Shown here: in pieces, positions 14,058-27,635 of the stretch
Layout of the letters: each line of letters starts with the position of its first letter
How positions within the stretch are numbered: the stretch's first letter is position 1
Assembly (NCBI GenBank): GCA_905221605.1
Contig: CAJNDS010002486.1
Coordinates: forward strand, 1 to 64,000
Reading direction: 5' to 3'
Origin: Symbiodinium natans
Taxonomy: Eukaryota; Sar; Dinophyceae; Suessiales; Symbiodiniaceae
Length of the DNA: 64,000 nucleotides
Position numbers and translations under genes: made by a program
Notes under the pieces: generated by a model
Database searches by the model: none
Told to the model about the DNA's origin: nothing
Seen by the model: the letters and a program-made list of their open reading frames with translations, nothing else

Positions 14058-17000
14058 GAGACATGTAGCACATGCAACGAAACCTTTCTCAGAGATTGAA
14101 GATTAGTAGCATTTACATAAAAAAAAAGTTGTCAGAAATTCAAGCCGGATAGCAAATGCAACGAAAGCTTCCTCAGAAGTTCAGGACATATGTAAGTTGC
14201 AAGGAAACCCTCTCCAGAAACTCAAGACTACTAGCAGTTATAGAGAAACCTGGCTCAGAAATTTCAAGCCGAATAGGGTTTTGCAACGAACCTTTCTTGT
14301 CAAATTCGAGATATGAAGCAAGTGCAACGAAACCTTCCTCAGAAAACCAAGACGAGTAGCAATTGCAACGAAACCTTCCTTAGAAATTTAAGATTTAAGA
14401 CATGTAGTAAGTGCAACGAAACCTTCCTCACAAAGCCAAACCGATTAGCAATTGCAGCCAAAACTTCCTCAGAAACTCAAGACATGTAGCAATTGTAACG
14501 AAACCTTCCTCGCCATTTCAAGACTAGTAGCGATTGTAATGAAACCTCCTTCCTCAGAAACCCAAACTAGTAGCAAATTTAGCGAAACCATACTCTTAAA
14601 TTCGAGACTTGTAGCAATTGCAACGAAACCTTCTTCAGAAATTCAAGACTAGTAGCATTTCCACAATAAAATCTTCAGAATACAAGCCGAGTAGCAATGC
14701 AACGAAACCTTCCTCAGAAGATCAGGACATGTGCAAATTGCAACGCAACCTTCCTCAGAAACTCAAGACTAGCAGCAGTTACAGAGAACGCTTTCTCAAA
14801 AAATCAAGCCAAGTAACAGTTACAACGAACCCTTCTTCACAAATTCGAGACGTATAGCAAATGCAACGAAACCTTACTCAAAAATTCAAGACGAGTTCCA
14901 ATTACAACGAACCCTTCTTCAGAAATTCAAGACATGAAATAAATGCAACAAAAACTTGCTCACCAAGTCAAAGCCGACTAGCAATTACAGCTGAACCTTC
15001 CTCCGAAAATCAAGACATGTAGCAATTGCAACGAAACCTTCCTCAGAAATTCAAGACTAGTAGAAAGCGTAACTAAACCATACTCTTAAATCCGAGACAT
15101 GTAGCAATTGCAACGAACCTTCCTCAGAAACTCAAGACTAGTAGCAGTTACAGAGAAACTTTGCTCAGAAGTTCAAACCGGATAGAAATTGCAACGAACC
15201 CTTCTGCAGAGATTCAAGCCTAGTAGCAGTTACAGAGAAACCTTGCTCAGAAACTCAAGCCGAATACAAATTGATTCGAGCCCTAATTCAGAATTTCAAG
15301 ACATGCAGCAATTGCAACGAAACTTTCCTCACAAAGACAACCCGATTCACAATTGAAGCGAAAACTTCCTCAGAAACTCAAGACATGTAGCAATTGCAAC
15401 GAAACCTTCCTTTGAAGTTCTAGACCAGTAATCATTGCAACGAACTCTTACTCCCAATTTCAAGACATATAGCAATTGCAACGAAACCTTCCTCACAAAA
15501 TCAAGCCGATTATCAATTACAGCGAAGCCTTCCTCAGAAACTCAAGACATGCAGCAAATGCAACGAAACCTTCCTCAGAAATTCATGACTAGTAGCAAAT
15601 GCACTGAAATTTTCTTCAGAAATTCCTGACTAGTAGCAAACGCAACTAATACATATTCAAAATTCAAGTCATGTACCAATTGCAATTGAACCTTCCTCAG
15701 AAATTCAAGTATCTACATAAGAAATATATTCAGAAGTTCAAGCCGAGTAGAGATTGCAACGAACCCTTCTCCATAAATTCAAGACATGCAGCCATTGCAA
15801 CGAAATCTTCCTGACAAATTCAAGATGAATAACAATTACAACGAGACCTGCCTCAGAAATTCAACACATGTAGCAATTGCAACGAAACCTTCCTCTCAAG
15901 CTCAAGCCGATTTTCAAACGCAGCGAAACCTTCCTCAAAAACTCAAGACATATGCAAATTGCAACGAAACCATCCTCAGAAATTCAAGACTAGTAGCAAT
16001 TGCAATGAAAATTTCTTCACAAATTTCTGACTAGTAGCAAACGTAACTAAGCCATACTCCCAAACTAGAGACATGTAGCACTTTTAACGAAACCTTTCTC
16101 AGAAACTAAAGACTAGTAGCATTTGCATAAAAAAATTGTCAGAAATTCAAGCCGGATAGCAAATGCAACGAAAGCTTCCTCAGAAGTTCAGGACATATGT
16201 AAGTTGCAAGGAAACCCTCTCCAGAAACTCAAGACTAGTAGCAATTATAGAGAAACCTTGCTCAGAAATTTCAAGCCGAATAGGGTTTTGCAACGAACCT
16301 TTCTTGTCAAATTCGAGATATGAAGCAAGTGCGACGAAACCTTCCTCAGAAAACCAACACGAGTAGCAATTGCAACGAAACCTTCCTCAGAAAGCCAAAC
16401 CGATTAGCAATTTCAGCCAAAACTTGCTCAGAAACTCAAGACATGTAACAATTGTAACGAAACCTTCCTCAGAAAATCAAGACTAGTAGCGATTGCAAGG
16501 AAACCTTCCTCAGAAACCCACTCTAGTAGCAAGTTTAAACCATACTCTTAAATTCGAGACTTGTACCAATTGCAACGACACCTTCTTCAGAAATTCAAGA
16601 CAAGTAGCATTTCTACAAGAAATCTTCAGAATACAAGCCGAGTAGCAATGCAACGAAACCTTCCTCAGAAGATCAGGACATGTGCAAATTGCAACGCAAC
16701 CTTCCTCAGAAACTCAAGATTAGCAACAATTACAGAGAAACCTTGCTTACAAACTCAAGCCAAGTAGCAGTTACAACGAACCCTTCTTCACAAATTCGAG
16801 ATGTATAGCAAATGCAACGAAACCTTACTCAAAATCAAGACGAGTACCAATTACAACGAACCCTTCTTCAGAAATTCAAGACATGAAACAATTGCAACAA
16901 AATAGCCCTCACCAAGTCAAAGCCGACTAGCAATTACAGCGGAACCTTCCTCACAAAATCAAGATATGTAGCAATTGCAACGAAACCTTCCTCAGAAAAT

Positions 17001-20000
17001 CAAGACTAGTAGCAATTACAATGAAACCTTTCTCAGAAATTCAAGACTACTTAGTAGAAAACGCAACTAAACCATATTCTTGATTTCGAGACATTTAGCA
17101 ATTGCAACGAACCTTCCTCAGAAACTCAAGACTAGTAGCAGTTACAGAGAAACTTTGCTCAGAAGTTCAAGCCGGATAGAAATTGCAACGAACCCTTCTG
17201 CAGAGATTCAAGCCTAGTAGCAGTTACAGAGAAATCTTGCTCAGAATTTCAGGCCGAATACAAATTGATTCGATCCCTTCTTCAGAAATTCAAGACATGT
17301 AGCAATTGCAACGAAACTTTCCTCAGAAAGCCAGACCGATTAGCAATTGCAGCGAAAACTTCCTCAGAATCTCAAGACATATAACATTTGCAACGAAACC
17401 TTCCTTTGAAGTTCAAGACCAGTAGCGATTACAACGAAATCTTCCTCAGAATTTCAAGACATATTGCAATTGCAATGAAACCTTCCTCACAAAGTCAAGC
17501 CGATTATCAATTGCAGCGAAACCTTCTTCACAAAATCAAGACGATTATCAATTGCAACGAAACCTTCCTGAAAATTTCAAGACTAGTAGCAACTGCAGCG
17601 AAACCCTCCTCAGACATTGAAGACTAGTAGTAAACGCAACTAAACCATACACTAATATTCAAGACATGTACCAATTGCAACCAAACCTTCCTCAGAAATT
17701 CAAGTATCTACATAAGAAATATACTCTTAAATTGAAGCCGAGCAGAACTTGCAACGAACCCTTCTCCAAATATTCAAGACATGTAGCAATTGCAATCCTC
17801 AGAAGAGACATATAGCAATTGAAATGAAACCTTTTCTCACAACTTGAAGCCGGTTATCAAATGCAGCGAAACCTTCCTCAGAAATTCAAGACATATGGAA
17901 ATTTCAACTAAACCTTCTTCAGAAATTCAAGACTAAAAGCATTTACATAATAACTTTCTCAGAAACTCATGCCGAGTAGCAATGCAACGAAGCTTTCCCC
18001 AGAAATTCAGGACATGTGGAAATTGCAACGAAACCTTCCTCAGAAACTCAAGATTAGTAGCAGCTACAGAGGAACCTTGCTCAGAAATTCAAAACGAGTA
18101 GAAATTGCAACGAACCCTTCTTCAGAAATTCAAGACAAGCAACAAATACAACGAAACTTTCCCCAGAAATTCAAGACGAGTAGCAATTTAAAGAAAACCT
18201 TCCTTAGAAATGTAAGGCTAGTAGCAAGTGCAATGAAACCTTCTTCAGAAATTTTAGACTAATAGCAAACGCAACTAAGCTATACTTTTAAATTCGAGAC
18301 ATATAGCAATTGCAACGAAACCCTTCCTCAGAAATTCAAGACAAGTAGCATTTACATAAAAACATTCCTCAGAAATTGAAGCCGAATGGCATTGCAACGA
18401 AACCTTCGTCAGAAGTTCAGGACATGTGCAAATCGTAACGAAAACTTTCATCAAAAATTCCAGACTAATAGTAGTTACAGAGAAAACTTGCTCAGAAATT
18501 CAAGCCGAGTAGAAATTACAACGAACTTTTCGTCAGAAATTCAAGACATGTAGCAATTGCAACGAAACGTTTCTCATAAATTCAAGATCAGTAGCAATTG
18601 CCAAGAAAACCTTCTTCAGAACTTCAAGACATCGTGCAAATGCAACGAGACCTTCCTCCCAAAGTCAAGCCGATTAGCAATTGCAGCGAAACCTTCCTCA
18701 AAAACTCAAGACATGAAATAATTGCAACGAAACGTTCCTCACAAAGTCAAGCAGATTAGCAATTGCAGCGAAACCTTCCTCAGAAACTCAAGACATGTAG
18801 CAACTGCAACGAAACCTTCCTCACAAAGTCAAGCCGATTAGCAATTGCAACGAAACCTTCCTCAGAAAATCAAATATGTAGAATTGCAACGAAACCTTCC
18901 TCAGAAATTCAAGACTAGTAGCAATTGCAATGAAACTTCCTTCATAAATTCAAGACTAATAGCAAACGCAACTGAGCCATACTCTTAAATTCGCGACATG
19001 TAGCAATTTTAACGAAATCTTCCTCACCTCAGAAAAGCTCAGGACATGTGTAAAATACAACGAAACTTTCCTCATAAATTCAAGACTAGTGGCATTTACA
19101 CAACGAAGCCTTCCTCATAAATTCAAGCCGAGTAGTAATGCAACGAAACCTTCCTGAAAAGTTCAAAACATGTGGAAAGTGTAACGAAACCTTCTCCATA
19201 AACTCAAAAGTAGTAGCAGTGAGAGAAACCTAGCTCAGAATTCAAGCCAAGTTGCAGTTACAACGAACCCTTCTTCACAAATTCAAGACATATAGCAATT
19301 GCAACCAAACCTTCCTCACAACGTCAAGTCGTTTTGCAATTGCAGCGAAGCCTTTCTCAGAAGCTCAAGGCATGTAGTAATTGTAACGAAACCTTCCTCA
19401 GAAATTCAAGACTAGTAGCGAATGCAATGCAACCTTCCTCAGAAATTCAAGACTAGTCGCAAATGCAATTGAACCATACTCTTAAATTCGAGACATGTAG
19501 CCCTTTGCAAAGAAACTTTCCTCAGAAAATCAACAAGACTTGTAGCATTTACATAAGCAGAACAACCTTAGAAAATTAAGTCGAGTAACAATGCAACGAA
19601 AACATGCTCAGAAATTCAGGCCATGTGCAAATTGTAACGAAACCTTCCTCAATTGCAACGAGACCTTCCTCAGAAACTCAAGGCATGCAGCAATTGCAAC
19701 GAAATCTTCCTCACAAAGCCAAACCGATTAGCACTTGCAGCGAAACCTTTCTCAGAAACTCAAGACATATAGCAATTGCAATGAAATCTTCCTCAGAAAT
19801 TCAAGACTACTAACGAATGCAACGAAATCTTCTTCAGAAATTCAAGACTAAAAGCAAACGTAACTAAACCATACTCTTAAATTCGAGACATGTAGCCTTT
19901 GCAAAGAAACATTCCTCAGAAACTCAAGACTAGTAGCATTTACATAACAAAACTTCTCAGAAATTCAATGCATCGAGCCCTTCTTGACAAATTCAGGACA

Positions 20001-21330
20001 TGTAGCAATTGCAACGAAACCTTCCTCAGAAATTCAAGACAAGTGTCAATTACAGAAAATCCTTGCTCAGAATCTCAAACCGAATAAAAATTATAACGAA
20101 CCTTTCTTCAGAAATTCAAGACATGTAACACTTGCAACGAAACCTTCCTCAGAAATTGAAGACGAGTAGTAATTACAAGGAAATCTTCTTCAGATTCAAG
20201 ATATGAATCAATTGCAACGAAATCTTCCTCAAAAATTGAAGTCGGTTAGTAATTACAGCAAAATCTTGCTTAGAAACTTAAGACATGAAATAATTGTAAC
20301 GAAACGTTCCTCAGAAATTCAAGGCTAATAGTAATTGCAACGAAACCTTGCTTAGAAATTCAAGACTAGAAGTAAAAACAATTAATTCATTCTCTTAAGT
20401 TCAAAATATAGCAATTGTAACGAAACCTTCCTTAGAAATTCAAGACTAGCAGCAACATTTATATAATAACAGTGCTCAGAAATTCAAGCCGAGTAGCAAG
20501 TGCAACGAACCCTTCTTCAGAATTCAAGATATAAAGCAATTGCAACGAAATCTTCCTCAGAAATTCGAGACGAATAGCAAATACAACGAGACCTTCCTCA
20601 GCAATTCAAGATATAGCAATTACAACGAAACCTTCCTCCCAAATTCAAGTCAATTATCATATACAACGAAACCTTCCTCAGAAATTCGGGATATATGCAA
20701 ATTACAACGAAATCTTCCTCGCAAAGTCAAGACTAGTAGCAATTACTTACATTCGAGACTGGTAGCAATTATAACGAAATCTTCCTCAGAAAGTCAAGAC
20801 TAATAAGAAACGCAGCTAAATCATACTCTTAAATTCGAGATATATAGCAGTTGCAACGCAATGTTTCTCAGAAATTCAATGTTAATAACATTTTCATAAT
20901 AATATTGCTCAGAATATTCAGAATATGTGGATACTATAACGAAGCCTTTCCCAGAATCTCAAAACGAATAATAAAAGCAATGAAACCTTCCTCAGAAATT
21001 CAAGACTAAGAATCATCGCAACTACACCATACTCTTAAATTCGAGACATATAACTATCACAACGAAACTTCCCCAAACCTTGCTCGAAATATCAAGACAC
21101 GTGTGATTTCCACAAAACCTTCATCCGAAAATCAAGACGAATAGCAATTACAACGAAGCCTTTCTCAGGAAGACAAGATATCTAATAAAGACAACGCAAC
21201 CTTCCTCAGATAATTTCACTTGAGAAGGCTTTTCCACCATGACCAGAAAATTAAAACTCATAGTATTTATAATGATCCTCAGAATTCAAATCGAATAGTA
21301 ATTGTAACGAAGCCTTCCTCATAAATTCAA
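14058..21330. repeat. 41-bp satellite array, diverged right block with ~2-kb higher-order repeat
   Basis: The same satellite family as the left block, with much lower unit identity, more indels and a different variant set (ACTAGTAGCA, CAAGCCGA, TTACAGAGAAAC). A higher-order copy is visible: 14,130-14,720 closely matches 16,140-16,700, and 15,100-15,300 matches 17,095-17,290, at offsets of about 2.0 kb. Units fade beyond about 20 kb and are barely recognisable by 21.3 kb. Short open frames here are repeat by-products. Confidence 0.93.
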
Positions 21331-23390
21331 GTTTCCTTTCTTCGTTGGTTGCTTGGATATCCGCGTATATCCTTCTGGATCTCTTTTGGGGTATTCCCGA
21401 ATAGAAGCCTCGTGAGGATCCCAATCTTTTGCCTTTTCGGAGATTTCGTTCCGAAGATTTTTAATCCTGACGCCTGAAGGGACAAGGTTTTCCTTCGTAT
21501 TTCACAAGAGAAATCCAGAATCGAGATGAATCCAAGATCTTCTATTTTCCTTTCTCATTAAAGATATATATTAAAAATAAAATCTTGGTCCACAAATCAA
21601 GATATACGATAATTATAATTCAATCTTCCTATAAATTTCAAGATGCATAATAATTATAACGAAACCTTGCTCAGAAATTCAAGATAGATAGTATTTGCAA
21701 CCAGGTCTTCTTTTGAGATTGAAATCGAATAGTAATTATAATGAAACCTTCCTAAAAAAATCAATTTGTCATTTATATTTTCAATTGTAATATTTATAAC
21801 AAAAAAATTCTTCTAAGATTCAAGATTAGTAATGATTATAATGAAATATGAATAATCCATTCTTCTAGAATTTCTATAGAATTCTAGTATTTTAATATTT
21901 AGATATAAATACCATTCGCCACATTTAGAATTGACTTATATTTCCGATTCTTTCCAGATGAATCCCCTTTAGAACGAATAATAAGTATTCATTGAATTCT
22001 CTATGCCCTTTAATATTCTTATCTTCAAATTCATCCATATATTGGTAGGTCCACGAATATCCTAGATAGGTGAAACCAATGCAAGCGATTTCTACTCCTA
22101 AAAATACCAATTCAGAGCCTTCAAACCATATTTTCTCTTTGTTGCAAGACTAATCTCCAATCGTTGAAAACCCAGAAGTGGGTGACGAGTCCCGTCCGTA
22201 TCTAATATAAACGACTCATATGCCCAAAAATGTGAATTAAACAAAAGTAGATTCAGAAAATGATCATCCAATCACTGCACCGAGTATCCAATAAATTGGA
22301 TTCATTTTAGAATAAATTAATTGGCACTTTTCGAGCATAAATCTTGCGTGCCGGAAGGGGGAATTGCGAGCAGAAGACTCGAAGTTCTCCTAATCCAAAA
22401 ATGAAAGACTTCTAGATTCTTAGAGTACAAATCAAGATAATCAAGTCGTCAAATACCACGATGAAAATCACGCGGCTCCAAGCCGCCAGGCAACGCATTA
22501 AAGGCCCACCACCCCCAAATTAAATCCAAGAGCTCAGAATCGCATCTTTCCAGATTGCTCGGATCATACGCTTAGCGGTGCAAGCGACTTCTGCGCCCAA
22601 AATCACCAAGAAAAGGGGGATGATTCATTATCCAAAATAAAGAAAAAACACGCCCCAAATGAGACCAAGAAATTCAATCAACGAAAAGAATATATTTCTC
22701 TCTAATATACGCTCCAATAGCTTACGAACTACCGAAAAATTCAGATATTAAGAAGAAATATGATATGAACGATTATTCTTCCATAAAATACGAAAAAGAT
22801 TCGAAGAGAATATATATATATATATATATATTATATTTCGCCAATTCTGCAATATATAGATCCTTTCATTCGTATGAAGTGTATCAAAATCTTCTCAAAT
22901 GAAATAAAAAGAAACCCAGTATCAAAGTAAATGAAAAAATAAACGAAATCCCAAATGAGACGAGTCACGATTAAGTAAATGTACCCACCACCACCCCCAG
23001 TTAAAGGAAAACGCCAGAAAACGAGGGGTACTAAAGAAGATACAAGCTCTGAAAAAACAATGAATCCGCCCATTAGCTACGCGTAAGAAGTCGACACCGT
23101 ACAGAATGTATGTATCTTCGTCTTCACATCTCCGACATTTCGGGAACTTATTGTCCCTAAACGTACGGCTAAGTGGGCGCACTAAGTTGAGCTAAGTCAC
23201 ACCCTTCGTAATAATACGCCTCGCAACACTTGAGCTTTTTCCATGGAGAAGAAATTGAAGTAGATTGATCTCTTTCCTGCGGAATGCACGTGGAACCCAC
23301 TCCTCATTTTTTCCAACTACTAACTTGCTTATATGATTTTTAAACGAACCTTATGAATTCTCACTCACTTTATATTCTTAAATCGCAGCC
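21331..23390. other. AT-rich region, no convincing gene
   Basis: Very AT-rich sequence beyond the satellite, with only short unsupported frames. A run of TA dinucleotides lies near 22,808-22,830 and a perfect hairpin GCGGCT-CCA-AGCCGC near 22,473. Diverged internal repeats are visible: GCAAGCGATTTCTACTCCTA near 22,082 resembles GCAAGCGACTTCTGCGCCCA near 22,580, and CCCACCACCCCCA near 22,507 resembles CCCACCACCACCCCCA near 22,984. This suggests an old duplication of roughly 0.5 kb. No organellar gene could be recognised. Confidence 0.5.
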
Positions 23391-24105
23391 TTGTATCCAA
23401 TTTACCTTAACTATACTGCTCTCGGGAAAACTAACATGGCTCTGCCATGCCACGTGTGTCAGGTTGGCTGCGCGAAGGTTCGCTCTTGGGGTAACAACTC
23501 GAAAACTCAGCAGACAGCAGAGCTGAAATCAAGATCAAGCCCCGAGAAAACATGCGCACACAATTCTCATGCAAGGGCTTCAACATCAACCTCGAAACAA
23601 CAAAAACACACTGAAACTGTATAATTAGTCCCAGGAACCTGGTTTTGCAGCTGAGCCTTCTTCACGGGCTTTGGCTTGTAAATGTATTACTACCACCTCT
23701 TGCACCCAAGCTATACCGTCCCGAGCCACAAGACACCATGAACCGCAAATTGATCCCAAAGCCCCCCAGAAAAAAAAAATCCTGTCCTCCTCCCTTTTGG
23801 GCGGTAACACACTTACTCCGGCTAAGCCGTCTGTTCCCGTTGCAATGGCTTCTGACGAATTCGAAAGACCGAAATGTCTCACGGCTTGCAAGGGCTTCTT
23901 AAGGTTGAGGGCCAGAAATCCTCCGTCTTTTCCGTCTTTTCTCCATCGCGATCGAAGCTCAGATTGGCGACGTGCTTTGCTTCTGGGAATGCAAGCTCGT
24001 AGATGACTCTACAATGCTTTCTCCGCAGAGCCAAACTGGGTATGCAGTGCAGAAAGGTAGGCTGCAGAATAACTCTTCTTCTGTTCAATCGAATGGTGTC
24101 GCGGG
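23391..24105. other. Spacer downstream of the LicD-type gene
   Basis: Composition shifts here from AT-rich to about 50% GC. Short frames on both strands show no recognisable domain. On the minus strand the sequence just past the LicD frame stays open in another frame to about 23,880, which could be a further exon or a frameshifted tail, but nothing supports it directly. Confidence 0.3.
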
Positions 24106-24747
24106 TTATGAGCGGAACATCCATAATGGCCAGTTCCATACTAGCCAGCAACTGCATTTGTAGGGAATATGACCCCATCGAAGTGAGGGATAGCGTTGAT
24201 GTAGAAGTTCAACAGGCTTAGCAGGCCCTTGGACCATTTTCCCCGCGAGGGGCATCGATTGAGTGGGTTGAACCAACCGCGCTTCAAAATCGGAATAAGT
24301 CTTCTCAAACCAGTCACTATGGCGATGACGAGACTTGACATATCTTGCATGATCGGGATGGGTATCGTTGCGAACCAAAGTCCAAGAGAAGACATCGACT
24401 TGTACTCCTTCGTACTCCATCATTGCAGAATTGGCGCGAATTCCATACCAGTCCATCATTAATGTACTTCCAATTCTGCCTTCGTGGAGCAACGGGGCAT
24501 AGCGCCGGTCGAATGAGACATCAGCATCATAATCCCACGGAACAATATCTCCATAGTGAACAGCTCCCACCAACGTACCAAAATCCACCCAGTGGATCAC
24601 TTCGAGTTCTGTCATCAACTCATCCCATGAGTGGACCATGTACAACAATTTCTCCTTCGTCGATGACGATGTGCGACAGGGGCTCATACATTCGAGTGCC
24701 AAAGCTACTCCCACAAACATCATCACGATCATCACGATCACCATCAT
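24106..24747 (-). CDS. LicD/fukutin-family phosphotransferase-like protein
   Basis: A 213-residue frame starting ATG-ATG. The first ~18 residues (MMVIVMIVMMFVGVALA) form a hydrophobic signal peptide or signal anchor, suggesting entry into the secretory pathway. The LicD core follows: HWVDFGTLVGAVHYGD at about 52-67, then the metal-binding WDYDADVSF (Asp72, Asp74, Asp76). VQVDVFSW is at about 116-122, and near the C-terminus is MPLAGKMVQGPAKPVELL, typical of the family's last conserved block. Bacterial LicD and eukaryotic fukutin/FKRP proteins transfer phosphodiester-linked groups to glycans; the substrate here is unknown. The last ~20 residues look unlike the family, so the true end may lie in another exon or frame. 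An in-frame TGA lies upstream of the start. Confidence 0.85.
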   Translation of the reverse strand: MMVIVMIVMMFVGVALALECMSPCRTSSSTKEKLLYMVHSWDELMTELEVIHWVDFGTLVGAVHYGDIVPWDYDADVSFDRRYAPLLHEGRIGSTLMMDWYGIRANSAMMEYEGVQVDVFSWTLVRNDTHPDHARYVKSRHRHSDWFEKTYSDFEARLVQPTQSMPLAGKMVQGPAKPVELLHQRYPSLRWGHIPYKCSCWLVWNWPLWMFRS

Positions 24748-25145
24748 CAGCAGTGTCCTCCATGTAAGGTGTGCCCAGTTTAATAATAGCGTGCAAATTC
24801 ATGCGAAGCTTGCGGGAAATTCTTCTGGAACCCTATTGCTTCAGGGACCCTAGAACTTCTGCGAGGTGGTTTCTGTGGGTTTATAAAAGACTGAGGTCAA
24901 TGTTTTCTAAAGTTGCCCAAAATGTGCCCTAGGTTCATTTCGGCAAGCTGTAGTCAAAACGAAGCTGCAAACTCTCAGCCCTGAGTGTTTCTCACAGTCT
25001 GAACTAATACTTATGCTAGTACTCATAGTTTTGAAACCAAGACGGTCGAGAATATTAGAAGGTGTCAATATTGAACGGGGGACCCCCGCAATTTATCCGG
25101 GTGTGACATTATCTAACAGGTACCGTTCCTCCGGTTCTGCCCTCT
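24748..25145. other. Spacer between LicD-type gene and the Hint gene array
   Basis: About 400 bp upstream of the LicD start. The first part carries a GAT-rich trinucleotide patch reading on into the gene. I see no further gene and no promoter motif I could defend. Confidence 0.4.
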
Positions 25146-25620
25146 CGGGCCGGTGGAGTGCCGTTGCTGCAGCAGCTTGGCCCCAGCTGCAGTCTGCGGT
25201 GTAGAGCACTGGTCTGAAGATTCTGAAGCTGAGGCCGCCACAATGCAGAGAGGCATGAGGCGCATCATGGCGCCAACGGTAAGGAAAGAACGAAAGTGGA
25301 GAATGCTTCGAGGCTTCGTGGCTTCGTGGCTCGGCTGAGGGAAAGACACCATGTCCAGTGCATGCGATCCAACAAGGAACGCACCAACATCAGCTGGCGA
25401 TGCACAAAATGTTGCATGTGCACAGCAACAGTGGCAACAGCAGCTCTCACTTGGCTGCAAGAAGTGCTTCGCTCCTGATGTAGGATCTTGTTGCCATGCG
25501 CAAAGAGAAGGACCTTCATGGCAGGCAAAGATACTTTTCCCCTCGTGCAGGTGAAGAACGCCTGTTCACACGAGACTTCCAACAAGTGATTCTCAAGGTA
25601 TCTCTGGAAGCTGAGATGAC
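25146..25620 (-). pseudogene. Truncated Hint-protein copy D (5' end only)
   Basis: Matches the upstream region and first ~40 codons of the intact copy: signal peptide, then the Cys-Ser-Thr-Pro-Gln and KLLQQRHST segments. After about 25,146 the sequence diverges completely, so the Hint domain is missing. This is the 3'-most copy in the direction of transcription and marks the edge of the tandem array. Confidence 0.8.
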
Positions 25621-25837
25621 ATCATAGCACGGCGTAAGCTAACATCAAGACATCTTCCCGGAGAAGCGCCTGGTATGGTGGTCGCCAGAAACTCCTGCGA
25701 ACAAGTTGGGAGAACTTCCTCATAGGAACACGATGGCAGGCATATGGCAGCAGTCGCAGCGTTTTTAGACTGTCAACGTAGGGCGGCGTGTGTCAGCATA
25801 TGTCACCATACATAGCGTGCTCGGCACGCATGGCACG

Positions 25838-27063
25838 CTAGAAAAGCATCGTATACATCACCGCGAGGAGCAGGAGCGGTGCTGGCCAGCACTGGACCGT
25901 CCCATCCACACAGTAGAGGTTGATCCCGTTCACAAAGAATCCGTTCTTGTTGGAGACCTCTGGCCCGCAAAAGGTGTAATCCACCAGGTTCGAATCTGCA
26001 TCGACCATCTCTCTTTGCAGGATGAAAGTGCCGCCGCCCACGGTGCCGTTCTCGTAGAGAGTAACAAGCTCCTGTCCCACTCTAACCCCATTCGATCCCC
26101 AGTGCGAATCCTTCTTCACGATGGAACCGTTCTCTACGACAAAGAGCTGAACGTCGTCAGAAACATAGAGCGGAGGTCGTCCACCAGACAGAGTGTACTT
26201 GACGAGATTCCCATGCCAAGTGTTGAGGGACTGCTCACAGTATTCATCGCGGTAAGAGCTTTGACTAAATGAGATTTCGGTGCTTGTCAAGGACCAGCCC
26301 TCACGTGACTGTACAACATCTCCCTCTTTCATGTCCTTAACCTGCTTCATTGAACCATCTGACATGTTGACCTGCGCAAGGGGACGAAGGCACTTGCTGT
26401 GCATTGATGGCTGCGCTACTTCGCTGAAGTACTTCTGCAGCAGAAACACCTGCTCCCAGCATGGACCTGCTTGGCATTGCTGGATGTGTCGACGAATCAC
26501 CCCTGCACGAGTTCCGGCGTCGGACTTGTGGAGGAGCTTGAGTCCTCGGGAACGTCCAACCCTGGAGAGGACGCCTCGGATCGTCTCAGAAGGCGATGCC
26601 CTTCTGAACAGGCTTGGCACCTGTATTAAGGCATCAGTTTCAAAGCTGACCTTGGCAAAGTGTGCATCCATCAGGCCCTCGGCCTCCAAGCAAAAGTCGC
26701 TTAAGCGCAGGGTCTGGTGTCTCCTTTACGAGGTCTCCAGGGCCATAGGCACGCTCAGGAAAGTTGAAGATGACCTGATCCAGTTCGTGGACAGCTCCTC
26801 GTTGTACGGCTGTTACAACACTGTCGAAGCCCAGCTGCCAGGCAGACCAATTTGCCTCGTAGAACAAGGGTGCTTGATCTGCATCGCTCCGCTTAGGCAG
26901 TGCGTAATCATTTTGTGCACCCAGCATGATTTCGGATGTGAACGGGCTGGTGGAGTGCCGTTGCTGCAGCAGCTTGGCCCCAGCTGCACTCTGCGGTGTA
27001 GAGCACTGGTCTGAAGATTCTGAAGCTGAGGCCGCCACAATGCAGAGGCATGAGGCGCATCAT
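25838..27063 (-). pseudogene. Frameshifted secreted Hint-protein copy C
   Basis: Homologous throughout to the intact copy. It has lost two bases (AG) in the signal peptide at about 27,047, where the array consensus GCAGAGAGGCATG reads GCAGAGGCATG. Near 26,699 it reads AAAAGTCGCTTAAG where the other copies read AAAAGTCCTTAAG, and there are more small indels near 26,815-26,935. The Hint half (about 26,689-25,838) remains open and well conserved, with the N-terminal Cys of the domain and FFVNGINLYC near its end. As written it cannot give the full secreted product. Confidence 0.75.
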
Positions 27064-27635
27064 GGCGCCAACGGTAAGGAAAGAACGAAAGTGAAGAATG
27101 CTTCGAGGCTTCGAGGCTTCGTGGCTCGGCTCAGGGAAAGACACCACATCCAGTGCATGCGAGCCAACAAGGAACGCAACAACATCAGCTGGCGATGCAC
27201 AAATGTTGCATGTGCACAGCAACAGTGGCAACAGCAGCTCTCACTTGGCTGCAAGAAGTGCTTCGCTCCTGATGTAGGATCTTGTTGCCATGTGCAAAAG
27301 AGAAGGACCTTCATGGCAGGCAAAGATACTTTTCCCCTCGTGCACAGTGAAGAACGCCTTTTCACATGAGCCTTCCAACAAGTGATTCTCAAGGTATCTC
27401 ATGGAAGCTGAGATGACATCATAGCACGGCGTAAGCTAACATCAAGACATCTTCCCGGAGAAGCGCCTGGTATGGTGGTCTTCAGCAAACTCCTGCGAAC
27501 AAGTTGGGAGAACTTCCTCATAGGAACACGATGGCAGGCATATGGCAGCAGTCGCAGCGTTTTTAGACTGTCAACGTAGGGCGGCGTGTGTCAGCATATG
27601 TCACCATACATACCGTGCTCGGCACGCATGGCACG

